A stretch of 64,000 nucleotides of DNA from Frankia sp. AiPa1 (lineage in GTDB: Bacteria; Actinomycetota; Actinomycetes; Frankiales; Frankiaceae). This document shows, in pieces, positions 7,583 through 16,418 of the stretch. The translations under genes were made by a program, and so were the position numbers. The notes beneath the pieces are model-generated. The model made no database searches and was not told where the DNA came from. It worked only from the letters and a program-made list of their open reading frames with translations. Position 1 is the first letter of the stretch. The number at the start of each line of letters is the position of its first letter. Location of the stretch: NCBI RefSeq assembly GCF_023243075.1, contig NZ_JALKFZ020000004.1:1-64000 (forward strand). Reading direction: 5' to 3'.

Positions 7583-9592
7583 GTGGTTCGCGTGCACGAG
7601 CGCTTCCGCGCGGATGAGCCCCCCGTGCCGGACGGCCCCCGCTGGCCGGGAGATCGCGACGACGCAGGTCCCAGGCGCGATGGCGGCTACGCCGGTCCCG
7701 CGGGACACACCGGGCACCCCCGGCGGGGCACACCTCCGGCCGCGCTGGTGCCGCCCTCGGCGCACGAGGGGCCGCCCGCCCGCAGCCTGTCGGCCGATCG
7801 ACGACCGTCCTCGGACTGGACGGACGAGGGCATTGCGCAGTTCGACGTCCGGCGGATCACTCCCCGTCAGGGCGAGCAAGCCAGCCGGGACGAGCGGACC
7901 GGGCTGGATGAACGGGACCGGCGGCTCGAGCGAGCCCGCCGCGACGACTGGGCTCGTCCCGACAAGGCGGCTCAGCGGGACGGCTGGGAAGTGTGGGACC
8001 AGCAGGATCGGCGGGACGAACGAGGCGCAGAGGACACCGGTGTCCTGCGCCGACCCGGGTCGCCCGCCGTTCGCCCAGGCACGGCTCGTGGGGAGATCGG
8101 GCAGGACGACGCCGACCTGACTCGCGCGATTCCCCGGGGCCCGAGTACGCCGCCTCATCCGCGCGGAGACGATCCTCGCCGCGCAGCGGCGGGACCCGAC
8201 CGGCCAGCCCGGTCGGCCGCACCCGCCTGGAATGAACGTGTCCGGTTCCGCTCGGACCGGCCGGCCGGCGCACCTGCCCGTATGCCCACACCACCTCATC
8301 CCGACGCGGCTGGCCGTCCGACAGGCAGCCGTCCCACGGGTGGCCGCCATGGCGCCGCCGCGCGAGAGGGCGTCACCCACAGGCCGGTGGGTGCTCGGCC
8401 GCCCGGCGAGCGCTCCAGCGCGCGGATGGGCTCCCCGCGCGCCAGAGCAACGGCCTGGATCACCGCGCACTGGGGCGGGGTCAGCCGGGTCCCACACCTG
8501 CCGGTCATCGCCGTCGCGGTCGCCATGCTGCTCGTCCTGACCGCGTTCACCGCTCTGCTGCTGGCGCCCTCCGGGCAGGGGGACAGCGGCACCCTGGCCC
8601 CGGGGACAGCATCGGCCGCGCCGCCCGGTACCGCGGAGCAGCCGGCTACCACCACGTCCATCCCGGCCTCGACCGTGCCTCGCGCGGCAAGGGCGGCGAC
8701 CACCGGGCCGTTCCCGACCGGCGTGGCTGCGCACTCACTCGCCCAGGCGAACGCCTGGGCGGACTTCCGTGGGCGACCCAACGACGTGGTCGTTATGTAT
8801 ACCGACCGCAGCAGCTGGAGCGCGATCACCAGTCCCTGGATCGGGCGCGGCACGTCGACCTTCGCCGGGTTCGCGGGAACCTGGGTGATCACTCAGCCGT
8901 TGTTCCCCGACTCCGGACCGCAGAGGGGGAACCTCACCGACTGCGCGGCAGGCAGCTACGACTCCTACTGGCGGCAGTTCGGCCGCTGGCTGGTCGCCCA
9001 AGGCCGCGGCGACTCGTTCGTCCGGCTCGGCTGGGAGTTCAACGGCCTGTGGTTCGCCTGGGCGGCGACCGACCCGCAGGCCTGGGTGCAGTGCTTCCAG
9101 CACGCGTCCGTGGCGGTCAGGTCGACGAGCCCATCGGTCCGCATCGACTGGAACCTCAACGCTCATGGATCGACCACCTCGGTCGAAGCATTCGATCTCT
9201 ATCCGGGTGACCGGTATGTGGACGTCATCGGGGTCGACAGTTACGACCAGTACCCGTCGAGCCCCACTGCGGCTGCCTTCGACGACCAGTGCAACGGTGA
9301 CGCCGGCCTGTGTCAGGTAATCACGTTCGCCCGTACCCACAACAAGCTCTTCTCCGTGCCCGAGTGGGGCGTGGTCAGCCGGCAGGGCACCAAGGCGGGG
9401 CGGGTGGGCGCCGCAGGTGGGGACAACCCGGTCTACATGCAGAAGATGTACGAGACATTCGTCCAGAACGCGGACATCCTCGCCTATGAGGCGTACTTCT
9501 CCGACTCGGCGATGGACAACGTCCGCTCATCCCTCGTGAACCCGGATCTCAATCCGGCGTCCGCCGCCGTCTACCAGCGGCTCTGGGGCTGA
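7583..9592 (+). CDS. Membrane-anchored GH26-like glycoside hydrolase with long disordered N-terminus
   Basis: A 669-residue protein in three parts. Residues 1 to about 300 are an Arg/Asp/Pro-rich, low-complexity cytoplasmic stretch. One transmembrane helix follows at about 305-328 (LPVIAVAVAMLLVLTAF), then a Ser/Thr/Ala-rich linker and an extracellular TIM-barrel-like domain from about 385 to the end. The acid/base candidate is E485 in RLGWEFNG and the nucleophile candidate is E594 in SVPEWGV, matching the beta-mannanase-type GH26 pattern. The substrate is probably a beta-linked surface or environmental polysaccharide. The GTG start has AAGGAG 11 nt upstream. The adjacent glycan locus may supply its context, but the genes are divergent. 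The N-terminal region has no recognisable domain. Confidence 0.75.
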   Translation: MVRVHERFRADEPPVPDGPRWPGDRDDAGPRRDGGYAGPAGHTGHPRRGTPPAALVPPSAHEGPPARSLSADRRPSSDWTDEGIAQFDVRRITPRQGEQASRDERTGLDERDRRLERARRDDWARPDKAAQRDGWEVWDQQDRRDERGAEDTGVLRRPGSPAVRPGTARGEIGQDDADLTRAIPRGPSTPPHPRGDDPRRAAAGPDRPARSAAPAWNERVRFRSDRPAGAPARMPTPPHPDAAGRPTGSRPTGGRHGAAAREGVTHRPVGARPPGERSSARMGSPRARATAWITAHWGGVSRVPHLPVIAVAVAMLLVLTAFTALLLAPSGQGDSGTLAPGTASAAPPGTAEQPATTTSIPASTVPRAARAATTGPFPTGVAAHSLAQANAWADFRGRPNDVVVMYTDRSSWSAITSPWIGRGTSTFAGFAGTWVITQPLFPDSGPQRGNLTDCAAGSYDSYWRQFGRWLVAQGRGDSFVRLGWEFNGLWFAWAATDPQAWVQCFQHASVAVRSTSPSVRIDWNLNAHGSTTSVEAFDLYPGDRYVDVIGVDSYDQYPSSPTAAAFDDQCNGDAGLCQVITFARTHNKLFSVPEWGVVSRQGTKAGRVGAAGGDNPVYMQKMYETFVQNADILAYEAYFSDSAMDNVRSSLVNPDLNPASAAVYQRLWG

Positions 9593-9611
9593 GAGCAGAC
9601 GCTGGTCCGGG

Positions 9612-9631
9612 CGCGGTACCGCGGTACCGCG
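9612..9631. terminator. 20-bp palindrome between convergent genes
   Basis: A perfect 20-bp palindrome made of two overlapping CGCGGTACCGCG units lies between the convergent GH26-like and MerR genes. As RNA it can form a 7-bp stem with a 6-nt loop in either direction, so it may be a bidirectional terminator. The same 12-bp core recurs at 37901-37912. Confidence 0.4.
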
Positions 9632-9658
9632 GGGTAAGCGCACAGCCGGGCGGGGGGT

Positions 9659-10258
9659 TCAGTAGGCGCTGCTGCGTCCGGCGTCGTCGTGCAGGCCGCC
9701 GACGAACGCCTCGGCGACGCTGACCTGCTCGCGTAGGGAGGACAGTTTCTCCTCGGCAAGCACCACCCAGGTCGTCAGGCGCTCCCGCAGCTGGGCCCGT
9801 GCCTCCGTGGCGAGCCCCGGCGCGGCCAGCTCGTCCCGGAGCACCAGCAGCGCGCGCATCTCCTCGAGACTGAAGCCCAGCGGCTTCATCTTCCGGATCA
9901 GTAACAGACGTTCGATTGCGTCGCTGTCATAGAGTCGGAACCCACCCACGGTCCGTCCCACCAGCGTGAGTAGACCTGCTTCCTCGTAGTAGCGCACGGT
10001 GCGCAGTGAGAGGCCCACCCGCTCGGCGACATCCCCGATCTGATGGACGTCGCCGCGGCTCGCGTCAGATCCCGAAACGTTGCGGCGCGTGGTGGACAAC
10101 TCGCCCCCAGCCTCGGTGTGGGTGCCGGGCGGCCGGCTGGTCGCCAGGGGAGTCGACTCTACGTCGATCTGTCCCCGGACGTGCCCCTGGGCATCAGGCC
10201 AGGGACGGCGGGCCGCAGGCGCGTCGACCGCCGGTGGGCATCCTGTCGTACCCTGCAT
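9659..10258 (-). CDS. MerR-family transcriptional regulator
   Basis: A protein of up to 199 residues. The MerR winged-helix DNA-binding domain starts at about residue 71 (HQIGDVAERVGLSLRTVRYYEEAGLL, then GGFRLYDSDAIERLLLIRKMKPLGFSLEEM) and is followed by a dimerisation helix. No Cys-rich metal site is visible in the short C-terminal effector region, so it is not a classic metal sensor. The first 70 residues are not family-like. Translation may start later than the ATG at 10258, but I see no good internal ATG or GTG before the domain. It is divergent from mfd, 142 nt away; MerR proteins usually act on an adjacent promoter or their own. Confidence 0.85.
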   Translation of the reverse strand: MQGTTGCPPAVDAPAARRPWPDAQGHVRGQIDVESTPLATSRPPGTHTEAGGELSTTRRNVSGSDASRGDVHQIGDVAERVGLSLRTVRYYEEAGLLTLVGRTVGGFRLYDSDAIERLLLIRKMKPLGFSLEEMRALLVLRDELAAPGLATEARAQLRERLTTWVVLAEEKLSSLREQVSVAEAFVGGLHDDAGRSSAY

Positions 10259-10340
10259 ATGACGTCCCGGCCGACTTTTCGTGTCGCCTGTGGGTGTACG
10301 TCACTTTGCTTGTTCTCGAGACGCACGTTCCGAGCTGCAC

Positions 10341-10388
10341 CGTTCTTACGAGGCACCGTTCTTACGAGGCACCGCTCCTGAGAGGCAC
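10341..10388. repeat. 16-bp tandem repeats upstream of mfd
   Basis: Two perfect copies of a 16-bp unit (CGTTCTTACGAGGCAC) occupy 10341-10356 and 10357-10372, with a third degenerate copy at 10373-10388 ending GAGAGGCAC. The array stops 12 nt before the mfd start codon, so it lies in the mfd leader, within the merR/mfd divergent spacer. It could be a regulator-binding array or a replication-slippage product. Confidence 0.8.
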
Positions 10389-10400
10389 AGGGACAGACCC

Positions 10401-13400
10401 ATGACCCTTGCGCCGATGCTTGACGCACTGCTCGCCCGGCCGGGTGGCGATCCGGCCCTGAGCCGGGGGATCACCGCGGCAGGCGAGCCGGTTCTCGATC
10501 TTGCTGGTCCAGCCGCGCTGCGGCCTTTCGCCGCGGCGGCTCTGGCCGCAGACGCATCCACCGCCGCCGACGGCTCCGTTCGACTCGGTGGGGCCGGGCG
10601 ACCCGTCCTCGCGGTCGTCGCCACTGGGCGCGAGGCGGAGGATCTCGCCGCCGCGCTGGGTGATCTACTCGGCTCGGACCTGGTCGCGGTGTTCCCGAGC
10701 TGGGAGACGCTGCCACACGAGCGGCTGTCCCCGCGGGCTGACACGGTCGGTCAGCGCCTGGCCGTGCTGCGTCGACTGGCGCACCCGGACGGGGGTGCCG
10801 GACCGGCGCCGCGGATAGTGGTCGCGCCTGTACGTGCCGTGCTCCAGCCCCAGGCGGCCAGGCTCGGCGACCTCGCGCCCGTTCAGCTTGCCGTCGGCGA
10901 CACTGCCGACCTCGAGGATGTGGTCACCCGTCTGGTTGGTATCGCCTACCACCGTGTGGAACTGGTCGTGCGGCGTGGCGAGATCGCCGTTCGGGGCGGT
11001 ATCCTCGACGTGTTCCCGCCGACCGAGGAACATCCACTGCGGGTGGAGTTCTTCGGCGACGAGGTGGAGGACATCCGCCGCTTCGCCGTCGCCGACCAGC
11101 GAGCCCTCGTCGATGAACCTGCGCGGGGGGCGCCGCCGTTCGGCCTGTTCGCGCCACCGTGCCGTGAACTGCTGCTTACCGACGAAGTTCGCGCTCGCGC
11201 GGCAGCCCTTGCCGGCGAGCATCCCGAGCTGATCGAGATGCTCGACAAGATCGCTGCGGGCATTCCGGTCGATGGCATGGAGGCGCTCGCCCCGGTCCTC
11301 GTCGAGCACATGTCACTGCTGCTCGATGAGCTGCCCGCCGGTACCCATGTTCTGGTCTGTGATCCGGAGCGGGTCCGCGCCCGCGCGGGTGAGCTGGTCC
11401 GTACCAGCCAGGAGTTCCTCGAGGCGTCCTGGAGCGTTGCCGCGCTCGGTGGCGGTGCGCCGATCGACCTCGGCGCGGCCGCCTACCGAACCCTCGCGCA
11501 GGTGCGCGAGCGCGCGGGCGAACTCGGTCTTCCCTGGTGGTCGGTCAGCCCGTTCGCAGCGGCGTCGCCCGGCGACGGTGGCAGCGTTGATGACGCCTTG
11601 GACGGGGAACACACGGTCGTCGCGAGTCTTCGGCCGGCTCCGCTGTACCACGGGGACACGGCCTCCGTGATCGCTGATGTCAAGGGCTGGCTCGCCGAGT
11701 CATGGCGTGTCCTGATCGTCACTGAGGGGCATGGTCCGGCGCAGCGTCTGGTCGAGATGCTGCGTGAGGCCGATCTGGGTGCCCGGTACGCAGAAGCGGC
11801 CGAGCTCGTGGCGGGCGTTGCCGTCGTCACCCGCGGGCAGCTCGGAACCGGTTTCACGAGCGACATCCTGCGCCTCGCGGTCCTGACCGAGAGCGACATC
11901 GCCGGAGCGCGTGGAGTCACCACCCGGGACATGCGCCGGATGCCGAGCCGGCGCCGCAAGGGCATCGATCCGCTCGCACTCGCACCTGGTGATTCGGTCG
12001 TACACGACGCGCACGGCGTCGGACGCTACGTCGAGATGGTCACCCGCACGGTCGCCGGGGCGAAGCGCGAGTACCTGCTGCTTGAGTACGCTCGTGGCGA
12101 CCGGCTGTACGTCCCCACCGACCAGCTCGAGCAGATCACGCGCTACGTGGGCGGCGACGCCCCGAGCCTGGACCGCATCGGCGGCGCCGACTGGGGCAAG
12201 CGCAAGAGCCGGGCCCGCAAGGCCGTCAAGGAGATCGCCGGCGAGCTGATTCGCCTCTACAGCGCGCGGATGGCCGCACGCGGGCACGCCTTCGCCCCGG
12301 ACAGCCCGTGGCAGCGCGAACTCGAGGACGCCTTCCCCTTCCGCGAGACCCCCGATCAGCTCGCCGCGATCGACGAGGTCAAGGCGGACATGGAGAAACC
12401 GGTCCCGATGGACCGGGTGATCTGCGGTGACGTCGGCTACGGCAAGACGGAGATCGCCGTACGTGCCGCGTTCAAGGCGGTGCAGGACGGAAAACAGGTG
12501 GCCGTTCTGGTGCCGACCACGCTGCTGGTCCAACAGCACTTTCAGACTTTCAGCGAGCGCTATGCCGCCTTCCCCGTCAACGTGCGCGCGATGAGCCGGT
12601 TCAACTCGGCGGGCGATCAGCGCATCACCCTGGACGGGCTTGCTGGGGGCACTGTCGACGTTGTCATCGGCACCCACCGCCTGCTGGCCGGCGAGACGAA
12701 GTTCAAGGATCTCGGCCTGGTGATCGTCGACGAGGAGCAGCGCTTCGGCGTCGAGCACAAGGAGCAGCTGAAGAGGATGCGCACGGCGGTGGACGTGCTC
12801 ACGATGAGCGCCACCCCCATTCCACGCACCCTGGAGATGTCGATCACCGGCATCCGCGAGCTCTCCACCATCGACACCCCGCCGGAGGATCGCCACCCGG
12901 TACTCACCTCGGTGGCCGCCTACGACGCCCGGCAGGTCGCCGCCGCGATCCGCCGGGAGCTGCTCCGCGAGGGGCAGGTGTTCTTCATCCACAACCGGGT
13001 GGAGTCGATCGACCGGGCCGCGGCGAGGCTGCGCGAACTCGTCCCCGAGGCTCGCATCGCCACCGCTCACGGCCAGATGCACGAGGATGCTCTCGAACAG
13101 GTCATGGTCTCCTTCTGGGAGAAGAAGTTCGACGTGCTGGTCTGTACGACGATCGTCGAGTCGGGCCTGGACATCTCCAACGCGAACACCCTCATCGTGG
13201 AGCGGGCGGACGTGTTCGGCCTGTCCCAGCTCCACCAGCTGCGCGGCCGGGTCGGCCGTGGCCGGGACCGCGCCTACGCCTACTTCCTGTTCCCGCCGGA
13301 CAAGCCGCTGACCGAGACGGCCCATGACCGTCTCGCCACGATCGCTCAGCACAACGACCTCGGCGCCGGCATGGCGGTGGCCATGAAGGACCTGGAGATC

Positions 13401-14006
13401 CGCGGTGCGGGCAACCTGCTCGGTGGCGAGCAGTCCGGTCACATCGCCTCCGTCGGCTTCGACATGTACGTGCGGATGGTCGGCGAGGCGGTCGCCGAGT
13501 ACCGCAAGGACAAGACCGAGGAGCCACCGGAGGTCAAGGTCGAGCTCCCGGTGGACGCGAGCCTCCCGCACGATTACGTGCCCAGCGAACGGCTGAGACT
13601 GGATGCCTACCGCCGCCTGGCCGGCGCCGTCACTGATGGCGACATCGAGGAGGTGCGTGGGGAGCTCGTCGACCGCTTCGGCCCGGTGCCGGAGCCGGTG
13701 GAGAACCTGCTCGCCGTCGCCGGCCTGCGGGTTCTCGCCCGGCGGTTCGGCGTTACCGAGATCACCGTGGCTGGCCGGCTGATCCGCTTCGCGCCGCTGG
13801 AGCTGCGCGAGAGCCAGACCCTACGTCTGACCAGGCTGTACAAGGGCGCGACGGTCAAGCCGGCGGTACGCACCGTGCTGGTTCCGACCCCCACGGAAAC
13901 CGGACGAATCGGCTCGCGTCCACTGCGGGACCGGACGTTGCTGGCCTGGGCCGGCAACCTGCTCGAGGCCGTCGCCGGGGACTCCATCGCCGCAGCGGCG
14001 GGGTAG
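10401..14006 (+). CDS. mfd: Transcription-repair coupling factor Mfd
   Basis: A 1201-residue ATP-dependent translocase that removes stalled RNA polymerase and recruits UvrA. Domains in order are the UvrB-like N-terminal module (about 1-500), the CarD-like RNA polymerase interaction domain (about 525-600, [16 protein letters not shown]), and two RecA-like motor domains. The Walker A motif GDVGYGKTE has its Lys at about 682 and the DEEQ box is at 777-780. [13 protein letters not shown] and the RecG-like TRG region follow. The C-terminal TRCF domain (about 1040-1150) closes the protein. ATG 10401 is chosen over an upstream frame that runs through the tandem repeats. Length and motifs are normal. 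It opens a plus-strand run of housekeeping genes also clustered in mycobacteria (mfd, mazG, eno). Confidence 0.97.
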   Translation: MTLAPMLDALLARPGGDPALSRGITAAGEPVLDLAGPAALRPFAAAALAADASTAADGSVRLGGAGRPVLAVVATGREAEDLAAALGDLLGSDLVAVFPSWETLPHERLSPRADTVGQRLAVLRRLAHPDGGAGPAPRIVVAPVRAVLQPQAARLGDLAPVQLAVGDTADLEDVVTRLVGIAYHRVELVVRRGEIAVRGGILDVFPPTEEHPLRVEFFGDEVEDIRRFAVADQRALVDEPARGAPPFGLFAPPCRELLLTDEVRARAAALAGEHPELIEMLDKIAAGIPVDGMEALAPVLVEHMSLLLDELPAGTHVLVCDPERVRARAGELVRTSQEFLEASWSVAALGGGAPIDLGAAAYRTLAQVRERAGELGLPWWSVSPFAAASPGDGGSVDDALDGEHTVVASLRPAPLYHGDTASVIADVKGWLAESWRVLIVTEGHGPAQRLVEMLREADLGARYAEAAELVAGVAVVTRGQLGTGFTSDILRLAVLTESDIAGARGVTTRDMRRMPSRRRKGIDPLALAPGDSVVHDAHGVGRYVEMVTRTVAGAKREYLLLEYARGDRLYVPTDQLEQITRYVGGDAPSLDRIGGADWGKRKSRARKAVKEIAGELIRLYSARMAARGHAFAPDSPWQRELEDAFPFRETPDQLAAIDEVKADMEKPVPMDRVICGDVGYGKTEIAVRAAFKAVQDGKQVAVLVPTTLLVQQHFQTFSERYAAFPVNVRAMSRFNSAGDQRITLDGLAGGTVDVVIGTHRLLAGETKFKDLGLVIVDEEQRFGVEHKEQLKRMRTAVDVLTMSATPIPRTLEMSITGIRELSTIDTPPEDRHPVLTSVAAYDARQVAAAIRRELLREGQVFFIHNRVESIDRAAARLRELVPEARIATAHGQMHEDALEQVMVSFWEKKFDVLVCTTIVESGLDISNANTLIVERADVFGLSQLHQLRGRVGRGRDRAYAYFLFPPDKPLTETAHDRLATIAQHNDLGAGMAVAMKDLEIRGAGNLLGGEQSGHIASVGFDMYVRMVGEAVAEYRKDKTEEPPEVKVELPVDASLPHDYVPSERLRLDAYRRLAGAVTDGDIEEVRGELVDRFGPVPEPVENLLAVAGLRVLARRFGVTEITVAGRLIRFAPLELRESQTLRLTRLYKGATVKPAVRTVLVPTPTETGRIGSRPLRDRTLLAWAGNLLEAVAGDSIAAAAG

Positions 14007-14047
14007 CGGTGTGCTTGACCACACCTGAGCGGATAGCGTCTGGGTTC

Positions 14048-14815
14048 GTGAAGCTTCCCCGCCTCCTTGCCGGCGTCGGGTTGTCCGTCACCGTCGTGCT
14101 CGCCGCATCGGCCTGCACGACGCACGCCGGAGCCGCCGCCCAGGTCGGATCGCATGCGATCGAGACCTCCCAGTTGCGTGGCATCGTCGAGCGCGGCCTC
14201 GCTGCCGCCGAGACCGTGCCCGGAACGCAGTCCGGCCAGTCGGCCGCGAGCACACTCGATCCGCCCGAGCTGCAGCGGCGGACGCTGACCTCGCTTGTCC
14301 AGCTTCGGCTGATGTCGGACGAGGCCAAGCGCCGCGGCATCACCTTGAGTGACGGAGATATTGCGGCCTACTATCAGGCGTACGCGGTCCTGCAGTTCGG
14401 CAGCGTGAGAGCCTTTGAGCAGCGCGCCGCAGCGGCCGGCTTCGCGCAGCAGGACGTCGCGGTCATCGTGCGCTCCGGCGCCTTGCAGTCCGCACTCAGC
14501 GACCAGATCTCTCCGAGGGTTCTCGCCACCGACGCGCAGACTCGGGCCCAGTACGACAGCATCGTCAGCCAGGTTGGTCGGGTCCCGCTCACCTATGCAC
14601 AGGCGAAGCCATACCTGGCCCGGTTCATCGTCGCCGACGAGCGCTCCGCCGCCCTCAAGCCCGTGCTTGACCAAGCCGAGAAGAAGAATCCGATCTCCAT
14701 CAATCCGCGCTTCGGCCGTTGGGACAGCGATCAGTTCGGCATCGTCGCTGAAGACGGCACGATCGCCACCAGTGTCGCGCCAACCCCGACCGTGGACACA
14801 ACCCTCCAGTCCTGA
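14048..14815 (+). CDS. SurA-N-like lipoprotein (possible foldase/chaperone)
   Basis: A 255-residue exported protein. The GTG start at 14048 gives a clean signal peptide (VKLPRLLAGVGLSVTVVLAA) with a probable lipid-attachment Cys23 after SA. A helical SurA N-domain-like region follows (LQRRTLTSLVQLRLMSDEAKRRGITLSD, in two parts), as seen in trigger-factor/SurA/PrsA-type chaperones. I see no complete parvulin PPIase domain. It lies 41 nt after mfd and 15 nt before mazG, so the three are probably cotranscribed. It likely assists folding of exported proteins at the outer face of the membrane. The position -3 residue of the lipobox is Ala, so lipidation is likely but not certain. Confidence 0.78.
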   Translation: MKLPRLLAGVGLSVTVVLAASACTTHAGAAAQVGSHAIETSQLRGIVERGLAAAETVPGTQSGQSAASTLDPPELQRRTLTSLVQLRLMSDEAKRRGITLSDGDIAAYYQAYAVLQFGSVRAFEQRAAAAGFAQQDVAVIVRSGALQSALSDQISPRVLATDAQTRAQYDSIVSQVGRVPLTYAQAKPYLARFIVADERSAALKPVLDQAEKKNPISINPRFGRWDSDQFGIVAEDGTIATSVAPTPTVDTTLQS

Positions 14816-14830
14816 GAGAGGGAACGCCCC

Positions 14831-16174
14831 ATGCCGTTGCGGATCACGCTGATCCTCACCAGCCCACGAGTCGCTCCGGGCGTGCTCACCGCGCCGGCCT
14901 GGGATCTGGCTCGACGTGTGCCGGTGCTCACAGCGTCCCCCAGGCACCCGCAGCTCGAGTATTTGCGCGAGGCCGGCGCCGCCGTCACGGTCCTGCGCGA
15001 GCCGCCGGCTCCCGGCCCTGCCGGTGCCGGCGAGCTCGTCTCCTGGCTGCGTCGCCACGCGGTATCGGACCCCTGTACCGAGGAGGTCGCGTGGCTTGCT
15101 GATCCGGCGGCGCCGACCGACCTCGACCGCGAGCTTGCGCGGCTCGCCGGTACCTCGGACGTGGCCGCCGACGGGGATGCCGGCGCGGCGGTTGATCTGG
15201 TTGTCGACACGCTCGCTGGTACCGCGGAACTGCCGGGCTCCGCGTTGCTGGACGCGGTCGCAGTGATGGACCGGCTACGTTCGCCTGGCGGCTGCCCGTG
15301 GGATGCCGAGCAGACCCACGAGTCTCTCGCTCCTTATTTGATCGAGGAGACCTACGAGGCTTACCAGGCGATCGAGGACGGCGACCTCACCGAGCTTCGC
15401 GAGGAGCTCGGTGACGTCCTGATGCAGGTTCTCTTCCACGCCCGTGTCGCCGCTGAGCGCACCGATGAGCCCTGGGACATCGACAGCGTGGCGACCGGAC
15501 TTGCCGCGAAGTTGATCCGCCGCCATCCGCATGTGTTCGGCGACGTGGTCGTCGACAGCCCGGTTGACGTGGTCACCAACTGGGACGCGATCAAGGCCGA
15601 GGAGAAGCGACGGCTCTCGGTGACAGAGGGGGTGGCACTCTCCCAACCGGCGCTCGCCTTGGCCGCCAAGCTGCTCAAGCGAGCAGACAGCATCGGTGTC
15701 CCGCTGGACCTCTCCCTCCCCGTTCCGGACGCAACAGTCGTTCCGGATGCAACAGTCGTTCCGCCTGATCAGAGCCTCCTTTCAGATCTCACGGCCTCCT
15801 CTGTCCCCCCGGGAGACACTGCACCGGAACCTGCCAGTCCTGGCATCGGCGCTGAGGAACGCCTCGCGGCGATCGCAGCCAGTGCTGTGGCGGCCCTGCG
15901 CCGGCCGGATGAGGACGCCGACGACGTCGTCGGAGATCTCCTCTTCGCCGCCGTGGCCTGGGCACGTACCGCGCGGGTAGATCCAGAACAGGCACTGCGC
16001 GCGCGTGCACGCAGGTACCGCGACCAGCTCACGACCGCCGAGAGCGCCGCCCGCGCCGACGGGGCACCGCCCGGCGCTCTGCCTGCCGATCGGTGGCGGC
16101 AGTTGTGGCGCGTTTCAGCCCGGGCGTGGGCTGCGGAGATGGGGCACGTCGGCCGAGCGAGGGCCCAACCGTAG
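14831..16174 (+). CDS. mazG: Nucleoside triphosphate pyrophosphohydrolase MazG
   Basis: A 447-residue house-cleaning enzyme that hydrolyses non-canonical or excess NTPs to NMP and pyrophosphate. The MazG core begins near residue 140 (DRLRSPGGCPWDAEQTHESL) and has the metal-binding EETYEAYQAIEDGD and EELGDVLMQVLFHA helices. A C-terminal second MazG-like half (about 340-400, DADDVVGDLLFAAVAWAR) follows a low-complexity linker. The first 130 residues are an actinobacterial-type extension with no catalytic motif that I recognise. The linker contains a near-exact 18-bp duplication encoding VPDATVVPDATVV (15721-15756). A GAGAGGGAA ribosome site precedes the ATG. Confidence 0.93.
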   Translation: MPLRITLILTSPRVAPGVLTAPAWDLARRVPVLTASPRHPQLEYLREAGAAVTVLREPPAPGPAGAGELVSWLRRHAVSDPCTEEVAWLADPAAPTDLDRELARLAGTSDVAADGDAGAAVDLVVDTLAGTAELPGSALLDAVAVMDRLRSPGGCPWDAEQTHESLAPYLIEETYEAYQAIEDGDLTELREELGDVLMQVLFHARVAAERTDEPWDIDSVATGLAAKLIRRHPHVFGDVVVDSPVDVVTNWDAIKAEEKRRLSVTEGVALSQPALALAAKLLKRADSIGVPLDLSLPVPDATVVPDATVVPPDQSLLSDLTASSVPPGDTAPEPASPGIGAEERLAAIAASAVAALRRPDEDADDVVGDLLFAAVAWARTARVDPEQALRARARRYRDQLTTAESAARADGAPPGALPADRWRQLWRVSARAWAAEMGHVGRARAQP

Positions 16175-16232
16175 CATCCGAACCCATGTTCGACAAAATC
16201 GAATATACGTGCGCGGTACACCCTGACCGCGC

Positions 16233-16409
16233 ATGTTGACGGGCGTCGCCGGCGGCACACGAGTCGGCGTCTCGCTGACGGATCCGTTGGGCGGCCTGTT
16301 CGCGGCAACCCCCGAGGTGTCCTCGGACAGCATCCATACGTGTGACGGGGGGCCGCTGAGCATCGACGACTCGTTGTTCGTCCTCCTTCAAAGCCGGGCC
16401 GGCGATTAG
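16233..16409 (+). CDS. Possible 58-residue small protein before sppA
   Basis: A short ATG-initiated frame encodes 58 residues beginning MLTGVAGGTRVGVSLTDPLG and ending LQSRAGD, with its stop 9 nt before the sppA start. The third codon positions are strongly GC-biased, as in real genes here, and the spacing would suit coupling to sppA. No clear ribosome site precedes it and I recognise no family. It could equally be part of the sppA leader. Confidence 0.35.
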   Translation: MLTGVAGGTRVGVSLTDPLGGLFAATPEVSSDSIHTCDGGPLSIDDSLFVLLQSRAGD

Positions 16410-16418
16410 CCTCTGTCC

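Noticed and set aside
11700..13571. 623-codon minus-strand frame
   Set aside because: Fully antisense to mfd, with reverse-complement composition and no motif.
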